64,000 nt of DNA from VRUE01 sp963729995 (GTDB lineage Bacteria > Actinomycetota > Thermoleophilia > Solirubrobacterales > 70-9). Both the position numbers and the translations under genes were made by a program. Under the pieces are notes generated by a model that had not been told where the DNA came from, ran no database searches, and saw nothing but the letters and a program-made list of their open reading frames with translations. Location: NCBI GenBank assembly GCA_963729995.1, contig CAVSPF010000003.1, positions 1,302,001 to 1,366,000 of the forward strand, read 5' to 3'. Below are positions 53,768-62,281 of this stretch, one piece after another. Position 1 is the stretch's first letter, and each line of letters begins with the position of its first letter.

Positions 53768-55420
53768 TCAGCTGGCGCGGCGGTTGTAGTGGTCGTAGTT
53801 GAGCTCGCGGACCTCCCAGTCCGCGTCCTCGGGCACCTCGAACAGGGCCCGCACGCGCGGCGTGTCGATTCGCGCGCGCCGCTCGACGTCGCTGCCGCCG
53901 GCGGGCCACTCCAGGGTGTGCTCACCGGTCGCCACCTCGTCCAGCCAGTTGGTGGCGGTGATCCGGATCTCGTCCGCGGCCGGAATCGGCTCGAGGATGC
54001 GGGTGTCGTGTTCGTCCATGTTGTCCTCCTCAGATCGCGCGAAAGAGTCTTTGGGCTGGCCCTCTTCCGTCTCGGCAGAAGTCGTGATTCGAATCGATTC
54101 GAATGGGGGGTGGGTTTCATCCCAAACTTGTGCGTCAGCCTCGGTCAGGGGCTGGTCGGCTGCACTGACGGTCACCTCGGCGTCACCCTCGGCGAGGCCG
54201 GTTGCGATCAGGGTCTCGTCGGCGGCCGCGCTCAGGTCGGTTCCGAGCTCGCCCAGGGCCGCCCCCAGAAGCACCCGGCGAACGCTCTCCTCGATCCACC
54301 TGGCAAGCTCCAGCGCTCCCTCGACCTTGGCGCCGTTCATCGCCGCACGCTCCAGCTCCAGCGCCCGCTCGATCCGCTCGCGAGCGGTTACCCGCTCGCA
54401 GGACTCGTCGGCGATCAGAGCCGCGGCGCGCATCGGCAACGAGGCGCCGACCGGCCCCTGGCCGTCCAGCACCGCGCGCAGCGCGAGCAGATGGTCGCTG
54501 AGGCCTTCCAGCGCCGTGCCGCGCTCGCTGCCCATCTCGAAGCGGGCGATCGCCCAGGCCAGGGTGCCGTGCGGGTCGGGTCGTGCCTCGAGCGCGCTCG
54601 CCAGCTCGGCCAGCTGCGCCGCCTCGTCCTCGCTCAGCCGGTAACCGCCGCCACGGGGGGCGGGCGCGCCGGTGGCCACGCGGCGCCACTGGCCTTCGCC
54701 GGTCGGAGCGAAGGCGTAGGGCCCCAGCCCGACGCCGCCCCGGCGGAAGAGGCGCATCACGCTGATCAGCTCGCGCACCTGGCGCAGCGCCACCTCAAAG
54801 CTCTCCGCGTCCTCGTCCTGCTCGGCAACCGCCAGGAACTGCGGCTCCCAGGCCTCCCGGCCCATTCCCTCGCTGCGCATCGCCTCGATTGGCGCCTCGA
54901 CGTTGCCGGCACGCACCACCTCCACCCCACGCGGCAACCGCAGGCGCGCCAGCGGCATCTGCAGGCCGATGATTGGAGCGATGAGGACCTCGGCTTCGTC
55001 CGCGCCCCGAGCCTCGGCCGCAAGCACGGCGAGCGCGTTGTCGAGCCGCGCCCGGTCGAGCGACAGCTCGGTGCAGCCATCCCAGAGGGAGGCGATGAAG
55101 ATCGTCAGCATTCGCGCCGCCCGCTCGCCGGGCTCGGCCGGGACCGGCTCGCCGCGGTCCTCGAGGTAGGACGCCGCCACCCCGGCGGCCTCGACCGCCT
55201 CGCGCGCCTGCCCGAAGGCGGGAAGCGAGCGCAGCTCCGCCTCGCGCTCGCGCACGTACTGCGCCGTCAGCGGCAGGTAGCTGTGGAAGAGAGAGTTCGG
55301 GCCCGCCTGCTCGGCGACGTCGAAGGGGATCGGGTCGCCGCTCGCGACCAGGCTGCTGAAACGGATCGCCGCCTCAGCGGCCAGCCGTTTCAGGGCTTCG
55401 CTGAGCAGACGGTCGGGCAC
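53768..55420 (-). CDS. Unknown 550-residue protein
   Basis: From the GTG at 55420 (MPDRLLSEALKRLAAEAAIRF). No family was recognised. Residues ~1-440 are mostly helical, rich in Ala, Glu, Leu and Arg, with AGPNSLFHSYLPLTAQYVREREAELRS-like start and no transmembrane segment or signal peptide. After ~440 the protein is acidic and Pro/Ser/Thr-rich, ending with a more ordered basic-acidic tail (YDHYNRRAS) of ~100 residues. A palindrome lies 83 bases upstream of its start, and the HxlR gene is directly upstream. The frame is open to a TTG at 55525, but that lies in the palindrome. Confidence 0.7.
   Translation of the reverse strand: MPDRLLSEALKRLAAEAAIRFSSLVASGDPIPFDVAEQAGPNSLFHSYLPLTAQYVREREAELRSLPAFGQAREAVEAAGVAASYLEDRGEPVPAEPGERAARMLTIFIASLWDGCTELSLDRARLDNALAVLAAEARGADEAEVLIAPIIGLQMPLARLRLPRGVEVVRAGNVEAPIEAMRSEGMGREAWEPQFLAVAEQDEDAESFEVALRQVRELISVMRLFRRGGVGLGPYAFAPTGEGQWRRVATGAPAPRGGGYRLSEDEAAQLAELASALEARPDPHGTLAWAIARFEMGSERGTALEGLSDHLLALRAVLDGQGPVGASLPMRAAALIADESCERVTARERIERALELERAAMNGAKVEGALELARWIEESVRRVLLGAALGELGTDLSAAADETLIATGLAEGDAEVTVSAADQPLTEADAQVWDETHPPFESIRITTSAETEEGQPKDSFARSEEDNMDEHDTRILEPIPAADEIRITATNWLDEVATGEHTLEWPAGGSDVERRARIDTPRVRALFEVPEDADWEVRELNYDHYNRRAS
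53862..53905. repeat. 44-bp direct repeat, right copy
   Basis: Partner of 52951-52994 with 2 differences. It is part of the coding sequence of the 550-residue protein. Confidence 0.9.
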
Positions 55421-55502
55421 GCTCCACGCTTCCGCCCGCCGCCCGCCGCTCCTGCGCCTGCATGGCGCCTTGCAGGGACGTGCTCGAGGGACGTGCCGTA
55501 CT

Positions 55503-55525
55503 TTGACTACCACATGGGTAGTCAA
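55503..55525. promoter_or_regulatory. Palindromic operator between the HxlR gene and the 550-residue protein gene
   Basis: TTGACTACC (55503-55511), spacer ACATG, GGTAGTCAA (55517-55525): perfect 9-bp arms. It is placed where a regulator could block the promoter of the downstream gene. The TTGAC end could also double as a -35 box. The size and TGACTA/TAGTCA core suit HxlR or MarR dimers. Confidence 0.75.
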
Positions 55526-55547
55526 TCGACGACACGTCTGGCCGGAC

Positions 55548-55925
55548 TCAGACGACGGCGGCGACTGGGTCGGCGGCAGTGACTGGGTCGGCGGTGGCGG
55601 TGTGGGCCTCGTCGAAGAGCCAGCGCGTGCCGTAACGGCGCATGTCCTCGATCAGCGGGACCAGCGCCATCCCCTTCTCGGTCAGCGCGTACTCGACCCG
55701 CGGCGGCACCTCGGGGAAGGTGTTGCGGACGACTATCCCCTCTTCTTCGAGGGCCCGCAGGCGCAGCGAGAGCGTCCGCGGGCTGATCCCCTCGAGCGAC
55801 CGCTCGAGCTCGCAGAAACGGCAGCAGCCGGCGGCGAGATCGCGGATCACGAGGAGCGTCCACTTGCCACACACGATGTCGGCCGTGCGGCAGACGGGGC
55901 ATTGAGCGTTGCTAAGGGCACTCAT
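55548..55925 (-). CDS. HxlR family regulator, cysteine-rich
   Basis: A 125-residue winged-helix DNA-binding protein. The family pattern is clear: GKWTLLVIRDLAAG, FCELERSLEGISPRTLSLRLRALEEEGIV and RVEYALTEKG. Most members have one N-terminal Cys; this one has six in the first 38 residues (C9, C12, C19, C34, C35, C38), suggesting a metal or thiol sensor. The C-terminus is Ala/Thr/Asp-rich. It should control its own promoter and the downstream gene. Confidence 0.9.
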   Translation of the reverse strand: MSALSNAQCPVCRTADIVCGKWTLLVIRDLAAGCCRFCELERSLEGISPRTLSLRLRALEEEGIVVRNTFPEVPPRVEYALTEKGMALVPLIEDMRRYGTRWLFDEAHTATADPVTAADPVAAVV

Positions 55926-56068
55926 CGGTAAAACGAGGCGGTTGTGTCAATTGCCTCGCTTCAGCGAGTGTAGCGCCCTCGCTTCACTTACTGAAGTTTT
56001 GGAAGATGCCGGGCCGGCCAGGAAGGCAGACGGGCGCCGCGCGACGGCAACCGGCTCTGCTCAGGTGC
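55926..56068 (-). promoter_or_regulatory. HxlR promoter region with two palindromes
   Basis: CTCGCT-TC-AGCGAG (55955-55968) and CTTCA-CTTAC-TGAAG (55982-55996) lie 30 to 70 bases upstream of the HxlR start. They share the sequence GCTTCA and may be autoregulatory sites. The region also follows the end of the pilus operon; no clear terminator is seen. Confidence 0.55.
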
Positions 56069-56983
56069 TCAGATGTGGCCGGTGACCACGGGTTCGATCT
56101 TCAGCACGTTGATCCGGTAGCGCGCTTCGTTCGCTCCGTAGACGAAGGTCACGGGGAAGCCGGGTTCGACTTCGAGCAGCTGGCAGACTTCGTCGCCGGA
56201 GATGCACTTGGCTTCGCCGAAGACCGAGTGGACGCCGGTGGAGACGAGCAGCAGCGGCTTGCCCTTCTTGGAGGGGCCCATGTAGGTGACCACCGGCGCC
56301 TTCTCTCCGGGCAGCGGCGTCAGGGGGAGGACCCCATGCTTGACCACGGGTTCTTCCTTCATCTTGGCGTCTGCGCCCGTACCGGCGAGGTGGACGATCT
56401 TCACGTCGATCTCAAACGCGAAGAGCGTCAGAGAAGGCTTCTTCGCCGTGCCGCCGCCGCTCGGTTCGCCGCCGGCCGGTTCGCCGCCCGCCTTGCCGCC
56501 CGACGAGGGGGTGGTGGAGGGGCCGTTCGATTCGCCGCCGCCACCCGATTCGCCGCCGCCACCCGAGGAGGGCGTCGTCGTCGTGGTCGTAAAGGTCGAC
56601 GGGGTTTCCGTCTGCGAGCTCTGCTTCGCGCCCGCCGCGCCGGTCGCGGCGGCGCCCGTGAACCGCTGCTTAAACGGGTCGGTGGGCTTGCGCCCGGCGA
56701 GTCGCTTGTGGTAGTCGCGCAGCCCCGGCTGCGCCTGCACCACCGTAAAGCTCGACGCCGAAGCCGCTTCCGCCGCGATGCCCGCCGCCGTGGCCGACGA
56801 CCCCGCGGGCGGCGGCGATTCCTTCGAGCCGCCGAGCAGGAAGGGCGCGGCGGCGGTCGCCACCACGACGAGCGCGATCAGCGGCAGCAGGCGACGGTCC
56901 CACAGGTCCCACCAGAGGTCTACCAGGAAGGGCGGCACCTTCAGCTCGGGCATCTTCAGCTCCGGTCCCCTCAGCTTCTTCAT
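56069..56983 (-). CDS. Pilus-operon membrane protein in PilP position
   Basis: A 304-residue protein with a cytoplasmic N-terminus, one transmembrane helix (~34-54), a low-complexity Thr/Gly/Ser linker (~120-175) and a C-terminal beta-rich domain with two cysteines (KCISGDEVC). It overlaps pilO by 4 bases (ATGA), in the place of pilP in the pilMNOP order. There is no clear PilP lipoprotein signal. It probably forms part of the inner-membrane alignment complex, by position. Confidence 0.75.
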   Translation of the reverse strand: MKKLRGPELKMPELKVPPFLVDLWWDLWDRRLLPLIALVVVATAAAPFLLGGSKESPPPAGSSATAAGIAAEAASASSFTVVQAQPGLRDYHKRLAGRKPTDPFKQRFTGAAATGAAGAKQSSQTETPSTFTTTTTTPSSGGGGESGGGGESNGPSTTPSSGGKAGGEPAGGEPSGGGTAKKPSLTLFAFEIDVKIVHLAGTGADAKMKEEPVVKHGVLPLTPLPGEKAPVVTYMGPSKKGKPLLLVSTGVHSVFGEAKCISGDEVCQLLEVEPGFPVTFVYGANEARYRINVLKIEPVVTGHI

Positions 56984-57786
56984 CGAGCCACTCCGAGCGT
57001 AGTCGAGGCCGGTGTGGCCGTGGCGGGGGCGGGCCCGCCCGGCGTCGCGCCCGCGGTGAGGCCCTGGCCGGGCGGGGTCAGGTAGGTGGTGACGGAGAAG
57101 GTCGCCTGCAGCGCCGGGAAGCCCTTATTCGGGTCGGGGGCCAGGGAGAAGCCGTTGACCGTGAGCAGGCGGCCGTCGACGGAGACCCGCGTGTTCTGCG
57201 TCTTGACCAGCGAGTCGAGCCCCCTGATGAAGTCGGCGATCTTGAAGAAGTCGCCCTCGAAGGTGAGGGTGTAGGGCATCACGCCGAGGCCGGCGGGACC
57301 GACCGTCGCGCCCAGCGGCAACAGCGAAGCGGCCGCCTCGGTCGGCGAGACCGGGTTCGAGGCCGGCGTGGCGGCGCCTGCCGGCGCGGCGGGAGCGGCG
57401 GGAGCGGCGGTAGCGGGCGCGGCCGGCGCCGCTGCCCCACCGGACCCGGGGCTGAGCTTGAAGTCGCTGAACCTCACCCCGGCGCGGTCCGCGATCTGGT
57501 TGAGCTGGACCAGCAGCGAGGCGGTTTCGTCGCCGCCGGGCACGGCCTTGCCGAGCACGACGAGCTGCTGGTAGTCGACCGGGAATGTCTTGCGCGCTTC
57601 CAGCGCCTGCGCGGCTTCGGCCCGGTGCTGCGCCAGTGACGCCTTCGCTTCTTCAACCTGGGCGCCAAGCTTCTTCGCTTCTTCGCGCTTCGGGCTCAGC
57701 GCCAGGATCCAGAAGGCGGTCGCCAGCGCCCCGATCGCGAGCAGCGCAACGATCAGGCCGTTGGTCGACTTCATGTCGAGCTTCAT
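56980..57786 (-). CDS. pilO: Type IV pilus assembly protein PilO
   Basis: A 268-residue bitopic protein: short cytoplasmic N-terminus, helix at ~10-30 (GLIVALLAIGALATAFWIL), coiled coil (~34-65), an Ala/Pro-rich linker (~125-150), and a ferredoxin-like domain (MPYTLTFEGDFFKIADFIRGLDSLV). The ATG at 57786 follows the pilN stop by one base. It partners PilN below the membrane. Confidence 0.87.
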   Translation of the reverse strand: MKLDMKSTNGLIVALLAIGALATAFWILALSPKREEAKKLGAQVEEAKASLAQHRAEAAQALEARKTFPVDYQQLVVLGKAVPGGDETASLLVQLNQIADRAGVRFSDFKLSPGSGGAAAPAAPATAAPAAPAAPAGAATPASNPVSPTEAAASLLPLGATVGPAGLGVMPYTLTFEGDFFKIADFIRGLDSLVKTQNTRVSVDGRLLTVNGFSLAPDPNKGFPALQATFSVTTYLTPPGQGLTAGATPGGPAPATATPASTTLGVAR

Positions 57787-57787
57787 C

Positions 57788-58612
57788 TCAGCCGCCGCCT
57801 TTCGAGGCTGCCGAGGTTTCCCCGCCTGCCGCGGTTTCGCTGGATTTCGAGGTTTCGCTGGAGGCGGTACTGGCCTGTTCGGTCGCCGAGGCCGGCGCCG
57901 CTCCACCCGCCGAGGCGGTCTGCGGCACCGGCGCCGCGTCGAAGGCGACGACGAGGTCGAACTTGGCGATGAATTTGCGGGTGCGGCAATCGCCGCCACT
58001 CGAACCGGTGGCCGCGCCCACTTCGGCCGAGCTGACGGCGGTTTCCTTTTCGCCAAGTTCGGAGGACTCGACGCCGACCCGGGTCACCCCGTCGATCTCC
58101 TTCAGCGCCGTGACGAATCCGGCGACGGCGTCGTGACCGGTCGCGCAGCCGCTGATCGTCAGCGACGGGCCCGCGATCGAGCCGCTCAGGCCGCCGCCCC
58201 CGGAGCCGCCGCTCGAACCGCCGGTTTCGGCGCCGGCCGAGGCCGACGCGTCGAGGCTGACCAGCCAGACGTCGTGGGGAAGGACCAGCGTCAGCTCGCG
58301 CATCACCCGTTCCCAGTCGAAGCGGCTGTCGGCGAGGCTGGTGACCGTCTGCACCCGCTGTTCGCGCAGCGTCCGGAACTGGGTGTAGGCGGCGAGGCGT
58401 TCGGCGCGGGCGCCCGCCACGGCGTCTTCGCGTTCGAGCTTGGCCGCTTCGCTCTTGCGTTCGGCGATCTGGTTGCCGGTCACGACCAGCGCTGTCACCC
58501 CGGCCAGCACGGCGACCAGGGCGCCGACCAGCAGGTAGGGGACGGGGCCGGTCCGCATCGGGGCATGCTCGCCGCGGCGCTCCTCGGGTGGGATCAGGTT
58601 GACAGGGCGCAT
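57788..58612 (-). CDS. pilN: Type IV pilus assembly protein PilN
   Basis: A 274-residue protein beginning MRPVNLIPPEERRG, the conserved PilN sequence that binds PilM. One helix (~24-46), a coiled coil, then a beta-alpha domain (DWERVMRELTLVLPHDVWLVSLD) with a Gly/Ser loop and two Cys, and an Ala/Ser/Thr/Glu-rich tail. The ATG is 1 base after the pilM stop. Confidence 0.9.
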   Translation of the reverse strand: MRPVNLIPPEERRGEHAPMRTGPVPYLLVGALVAVLAGVTALVVTGNQIAERKSEAAKLEREDAVAGARAERLAAYTQFRTLREQRVQTVTSLADSRFDWERVMRELTLVLPHDVWLVSLDASASAGAETGGSSGGSGGGGLSGSIAGPSLTISGCATGHDAVAGFVTALKEIDGVTRVGVESSELGEKETAVSSAEVGAATGSSGGDCRTRKFIAKFDLVVAFDAAPVPQTASAGGAAPASATEQASTASSETSKSSETAAGGETSAASKGGG

Positions 58613-58613
58613 C

Positions 58614-59738
58614 TCAGCTCTCCAGCGCCAGGCCGTAGGGAAGGGTGAGCCGCGCCGCCGCGGCCTCGTCGTGACCCGCAAGCGCCGGCGGGCGAGAGGC
58701 GGCGATCGGCAGCCCGAGCCCCTCCTCCATCCGCGCCGCGAAGCCGGGGATCGTGCTGCCCGGGCCACAGATGACGACCCGCCCGACCGGCACGGCGCTC
58801 TCCTGGGCGCGGTAGTAGTCGAGCGAGAGCCGCAGCTCGTCGGCCAGCCCGGTGATGCCCTCCTCGAGCGCGCGGCGAGCGGCGGCGACCGTCTCCGGGT
58901 CGCCCTCGATCTGCTCCACGGCACCCTCCAGGCCGACGTGCGAAAGCCACTGCGTCGCGTGCTCGGCGCTGAGGCCATGCTGGGCGGCGAGCCGGCCGGC
59001 GATGCCCGCCAGCCCGGCGTTGGAGACGCGCGTGAAGAGGCAGGCGCGGCCGCGCGCCACGGCGAGGTTCATGACGTCGCCGACGTTGCAGTAGAGGACC
59101 GCCTCCTCGGGGCGAGCCGCCATACCCGGCTGCGCCGCCCCGTTCTCGCCGTTCTCAGCGGCGGCGCCCGCCGCCGCCCCGACGCCGGCCAGGGCGCGGA
59201 TCATCCCGAAGGCCGAGAGGTCGACACCGACCGGCTCCAGGCCGGCGCGGCGGAGCGGCTCGACGAAGGAGGCGACCATGTCGCGGCGGGCGGCGACGAC
59301 CACGACGTCCACCTGCGGCGCCGCCCCCTCCTCGGCCGGGACGCCGCCGACCACCTGGTGCTCCAGCACCGCCTGGTCGAGCGGCATCGGGATCTGCTCC
59401 TGCGCCTGGAAGCGGACCGCCGCCGCCATCTCCTTCGGATCCTCGATCGCCGGCAGCCGCAGGGTGCGGACGACGACCCGCTGGTTGCCGATCCCGAGCC
59501 GCACCCGCTTCGAGAGCTTGTGCTCGGCGAAGAGCGACTTCAGCGCCTCGGCGACGCCGTCCGGGTCGGCCACCTCACCGTCGTGGAAGGCGCCGGGCGC
59601 CAGCGGCCCGATCGCCGTGGCGGCGATCTGCGCCGAGCCGTTGCCGTCCAGCTCAGCCGCGGCGATGCTGTCGGCCTCGATGTCGAGCCCGACCGCCCCG
59701 CCCCCCTTGCTCTTCTTCTTCCTAGTCAGTTGAAGCAC
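58614..59738 (-). CDS. pilM: Type IV pilus assembly protein PilM
   Basis: A 374-residue cytoplasmic actin-like (FtsA-type) protein. GLDIEADSIAAAEL is the first nucleotide-binding loop; RFQAQEQIPMPLDQAVLEHQV and VVICGPGSTIPGFAARMEE are PilM signatures. GTG at 59738 follows a perfect AAGGAGG. It starts the pilMNO operon, 74 bases after the prepilin peptidase stop; that gap has a GAAAGG-N7-CCTTTC hairpin. Confidence 0.93.
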   Translation of the reverse strand: MLQLTRKKKSKGGGAVGLDIEADSIAAAELDGNGSAQIAATAIGPLAPGAFHDGEVADPDGVAEALKSLFAEHKLSKRVRLGIGNQRVVVRTLRLPAIEDPKEMAAAVRFQAQEQIPMPLDQAVLEHQVVGGVPAEEGAAPQVDVVVVAARRDMVASFVEPLRRAGLEPVGVDLSAFGMIRALAGVGAAAGAAAENGENGAAQPGMAARPEEAVLYCNVGDVMNLAVARGRACLFTRVSNAGLAGIAGRLAAQHGLSAEHATQWLSHVGLEGAVEQIEGDPETVAAARRALEEGITGLADELRLSLDYYRAQESAVPVGRVVICGPGSTIPGFAARMEEGLGLPIAASRPPALAGHDEAAAARLTLPYGLALES

Positions 59739-59812
59739 CCCTCCTTGATCGACAGAAAGGCCGCAGACCTTTCGCCCTGCAACTACTCAGTTCTAGGAAA
59801 ACCTGGACGGAC

Positions 59813-60604
59813 CTACGAAAGCGTGCCCAGGTACCAATCGACCAGTTGGTCGCCGACGAGCAGGCCGATCACGCCGCCAAGGGCGAGGAACGGGCCGAAG
59901 GGGACGGCCTGCTTGCGCGCCGCCGCTCCGTGGCGCGCGATCAGAACCAGACCGAAGAGCGAGCCGGCAAGCAGGGCGATCAGCAGCGCCGGCGCGACGG
60001 CGCGGCCGAGGTAGAGACCCATCACGGCAGCCAGCTTGGCGTCGCCCAGGCCCATCCCGCGCGGATAGGCGAGCGCCACCGCGAAGAGCAGCCCGCCGGC
60101 CGCCGCGGCGGCGATCGCCCGTGCCGGCAGGCTCGCCGGGTCGAGCGCGGCGGCCAGGACGAGGACGGCGAGCGCCGAGACGAGCAGGATCTTGTTCGGG
60201 ATCAGCCGCAGCTCGAGGTCGGTCAGCGTGATCGCCGCCAGCGTCGCGACGAAGACCAGTCCGAGCACGAGCCGGGCCGGATCGCCGTGCAGGGCCAACG
60301 CCGTCGCCGCAAAGGCGAGCCCGGTGCCCAGCTCGACCAGTGGGTAGCGGGCGGAGATCCGCTCGCCGCAGTGCCGGCAGCGGCCGTGCAGCAGCAGCCA
60401 GGAGAGGATCGGGATGTTGTCGTAGGCGGCGATCTGCGATCCGCAGGTGGCGCACTGCGAGCGCGGCGCGACGATCGAGATGCCGCGCGGCACGCGGTGT
60501 GCGACCACGCTGAGGAAGCTGCCCGCCACCGCGCCGCCGAGGAATCCGAAAGTCGCTGCCGCCGCCATGTTCACGGGATGGAATCGGCGCTCCGGCGGCG
60601 CCAC
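59813..60604 (-). CDS. pilD: Prepilin peptidase (PilD/GspO)
   Basis: Membrane aspartyl protease that cleaves and N-methylates prepilins. The 263 residues (GTG 60604; ATG at 60568 is an alternative) have a zinc-binding C-x2-C pair motif (CATCGSQ and CRHCGE), followed by the catalytic Asp in TLTDLELRLIPN and in the GxGD motif GMGLGDAKLA. Seven to eight helices. It is placed between prepilin genes and pilM. Confidence 0.93.
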   Translation of the reverse strand: MAPPERRFHPVNMAAAATFGFLGGAVAGSFLSVVAHRVPRGISIVAPRSQCATCGSQIAAYDNIPILSWLLLHGRCRHCGERISARYPLVELGTGLAFAATALALHGDPARLVLGLVFVATLAAITLTDLELRLIPNKILLVSALAVLVLAAALDPASLPARAIAAAAAGGLLFAVALAYPRGMGLGDAKLAAVMGLYLGRAVAPALLIALLAGSLFGLVLIARHGAAARKQAVPFGPFLALGGVIGLLVGDQLVDWYLGTLS

Positions 60605-60628
60605 TTGAGCGCCGGTCGGATGCGAGCG

Positions 60629-62281
60629 CTAGCCGAAATCGAGCGTCTCGCGCTGGACGTGCCAGGCCGGCTCGACCGGGTCGAGGAAGTTCGGCGGCTC
60701 CATGTAGCGCAGGCGGTCGTCGTATTCGTAGTTCTTCAGGTAGCCGGTGCTGGAGCTCCCGGAAGTCCCCACCGTGCCGCGATATTTCTGCGAGATCGCG
60801 CCCTTCACGTTGAGCGTGCCGAGTTCGGCGCCGCAGTCGTAGTGGTCGACGATGAAGGAGTGTTCGATCGCCAGGATCGCGGCTTCGATCGTCGGGTTCG
60901 TCAACGTGCCGGTGGCATTGCTTCCTTCGTTGCAGCGAGGTTCACCGTACGGGCCTGGCGTGGTCTCGGCCGGGATCTTTCCACTCGGACAGCCTTCCGA
61001 AGCGCCGGAATGTGTGCGGCAGAACGGGTGCTTGATCCGCACGAAGTTGTTGGCTATCAGTCCCAGCAGCCCCTGGCTGCCGCTGGTGCGGGTGATGTTG
61101 CCTTCGACGATGATGTCGTTTTCCGCCGCGATCGTGAGTTCGCCCGAGTATTCGCCCTTGACTAGCACGGTGCCGCAGTCCGAGCCCACGGGATAGGTGG
61201 CGGTGTACGGCGAGTAGGCCGAGGAGCAGGAGGGCCACGCTTCGCCTGGGCAGGAGCCGTTCTGGACGTAGACCACCCCGCTGGACGGGAAGGGCACAGT
61301 CGAAGTGCCGGTATTCGTCGTCACTTCCATGTTCGTCCCTTTGAGGTTGATCTTGGTCTGGCACGAGAAGGTGTAGCTTGGCCCCGCGAGCGCCTTCAGC
61401 CTGCCGTTGGTCGCCGGCGGTTTCAGCACCGGAGCCGTGGTCACGAACGGGCCGACGAAGTTCGGGTTGTCGCCGGAGCAGTTGGGATTGCCGTGCCAGC
61501 CGGGCGGCGACGCTCCGACCTCGATCGTGTCGGCGGCGCTGCGGCCGAATTCCGGCTGCCCGCAGATCAGCAGGTCGTCGTTGGTGTGCAGCGGGCCCTT
61601 GATGTGGTCGCCGGTGATGAAGTTGATCTCGATGCAGTGCTGGGACGTGCCGGGTATGACCTGGCTTTCGCGGCCTTCGCGGCGGAACTTGGTGCACTGC
61701 TGGTACGCCCCGTTGATCATCGTCTGCGTCCAGTAGGTCACCGGGTCGAGCGTCTCGAGCTGGGTGAAGTAGACGTAGTCGAGGAAGCTCGCGCGTTTGT
61801 AGGTGGCAATGAGCGACACCTTGGCGTTGCCCGCGTAGCCCCTCGAGCGGATCCGGAAGGAACCGGTGTTCGGCCCGCTTTTCTCCAGCATCGATTCGAC
61901 CGGCTTGGCCGGATTGCAGGCGCTCTGACCGGTGGCCGGCAGCAGTTCGATCGCGTAGCTCGCGTCGGTCGAGCCCGGAACGGTGCGTTTCTTCAGCGGC
62001 GAGGCCCCCTGCTGGTTTACCGCGTTCGGTTCCGGCACTTCGGTGCAGCGCGCCCAGTAGCTGTTGTCGTTGTTGAGGTGGAAAGAGTAGCTGGCGATCC
62101 CCGCCTCCGCGGCCGCGAAGGAGCGCCTGTAGTCGACGTCCCGCTGGGTGAGGTGGAGGTCGCCGCTGGCGGCTGTCAGCGCCGCAGCCGCGAGCATCGA
62201 GACCAGCGAGATCGCGGCGATCACGGCGATCATCGTGTAGCCGTCCTCCTCCCCGAGCCGGTTTCGCAACCTCATACGCAT
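60629..62281 (-). CDS. PilX-like pilus-assembly protein with class III-type N-terminus
   Basis: A 550-residue protein. The N-terminus LGEEDGYTMIAVIAAISL has the leader-Gly pattern and a hydrophobic helix, but position +5 is Ala, where most pilins have Glu. The long C-terminal region has many Cys (about 18) and beta-strand-rich, Gly/Asn-rich repeats; it could be an adhesin-like tip protein. ATG 62281 or 62275; the second overlaps the upstream TGA (ATGA). In gene order, it is the third prepilin-like gene. Confidence 0.8.
   Translation of the reverse strand: MRMRLRNRLGEEDGYTMIAVIAAISLVSMLAAAALTAASGDLHLTQRDVDYRRSFAAAEAGIASYSFHLNNDNSYWARCTEVPEPNAVNQQGASPLKKRTVPGSTDASYAIELLPATGQSACNPAKPVESMLEKSGPNTGSFRIRSRGYAGNAKVSLIATYKRASFLDYVYFTQLETLDPVTYWTQTMINGAYQQCTKFRREGRESQVIPGTSQHCIEINFITGDHIKGPLHTNDDLLICGQPEFGRSAADTIEVGASPPGWHGNPNCSGDNPNFVGPFVTTAPVLKPPATNGRLKALAGPSYTFSCQTKINLKGTNMEVTTNTGTSTVPFPSSGVVYVQNGSCPGEAWPSCSSAYSPYTATYPVGSDCGTVLVKGEYSGELTIAAENDIIVEGNITRTSGSQGLLGLIANNFVRIKHPFCRTHSGASEGCPSGKIPAETTPGPYGEPRCNEGSNATGTLTNPTIEAAILAIEHSFIVDHYDCGAELGTLNVKGAISQKYRGTVGTSGSSSTGYLKNYEYDDRLRYMEPPNFLDPVEPAWHVQRETLDFG

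Noticed and set aside
55421..55525. TTG at 55525 as the start of the 550-residue protein
   Set aside because: It is inside the perfect palindrome, and the encoded residues are Arg/Cys-rich and unlike the rest of the protein.
59739..59812. Riboswitch (c-di-GMP type) in front of pilM
   Set aside because: Only a small GAAAGG/CCTTTC hairpin is present; the conserved GEMM sequence blocks are missing and the gap is only 74 bases.
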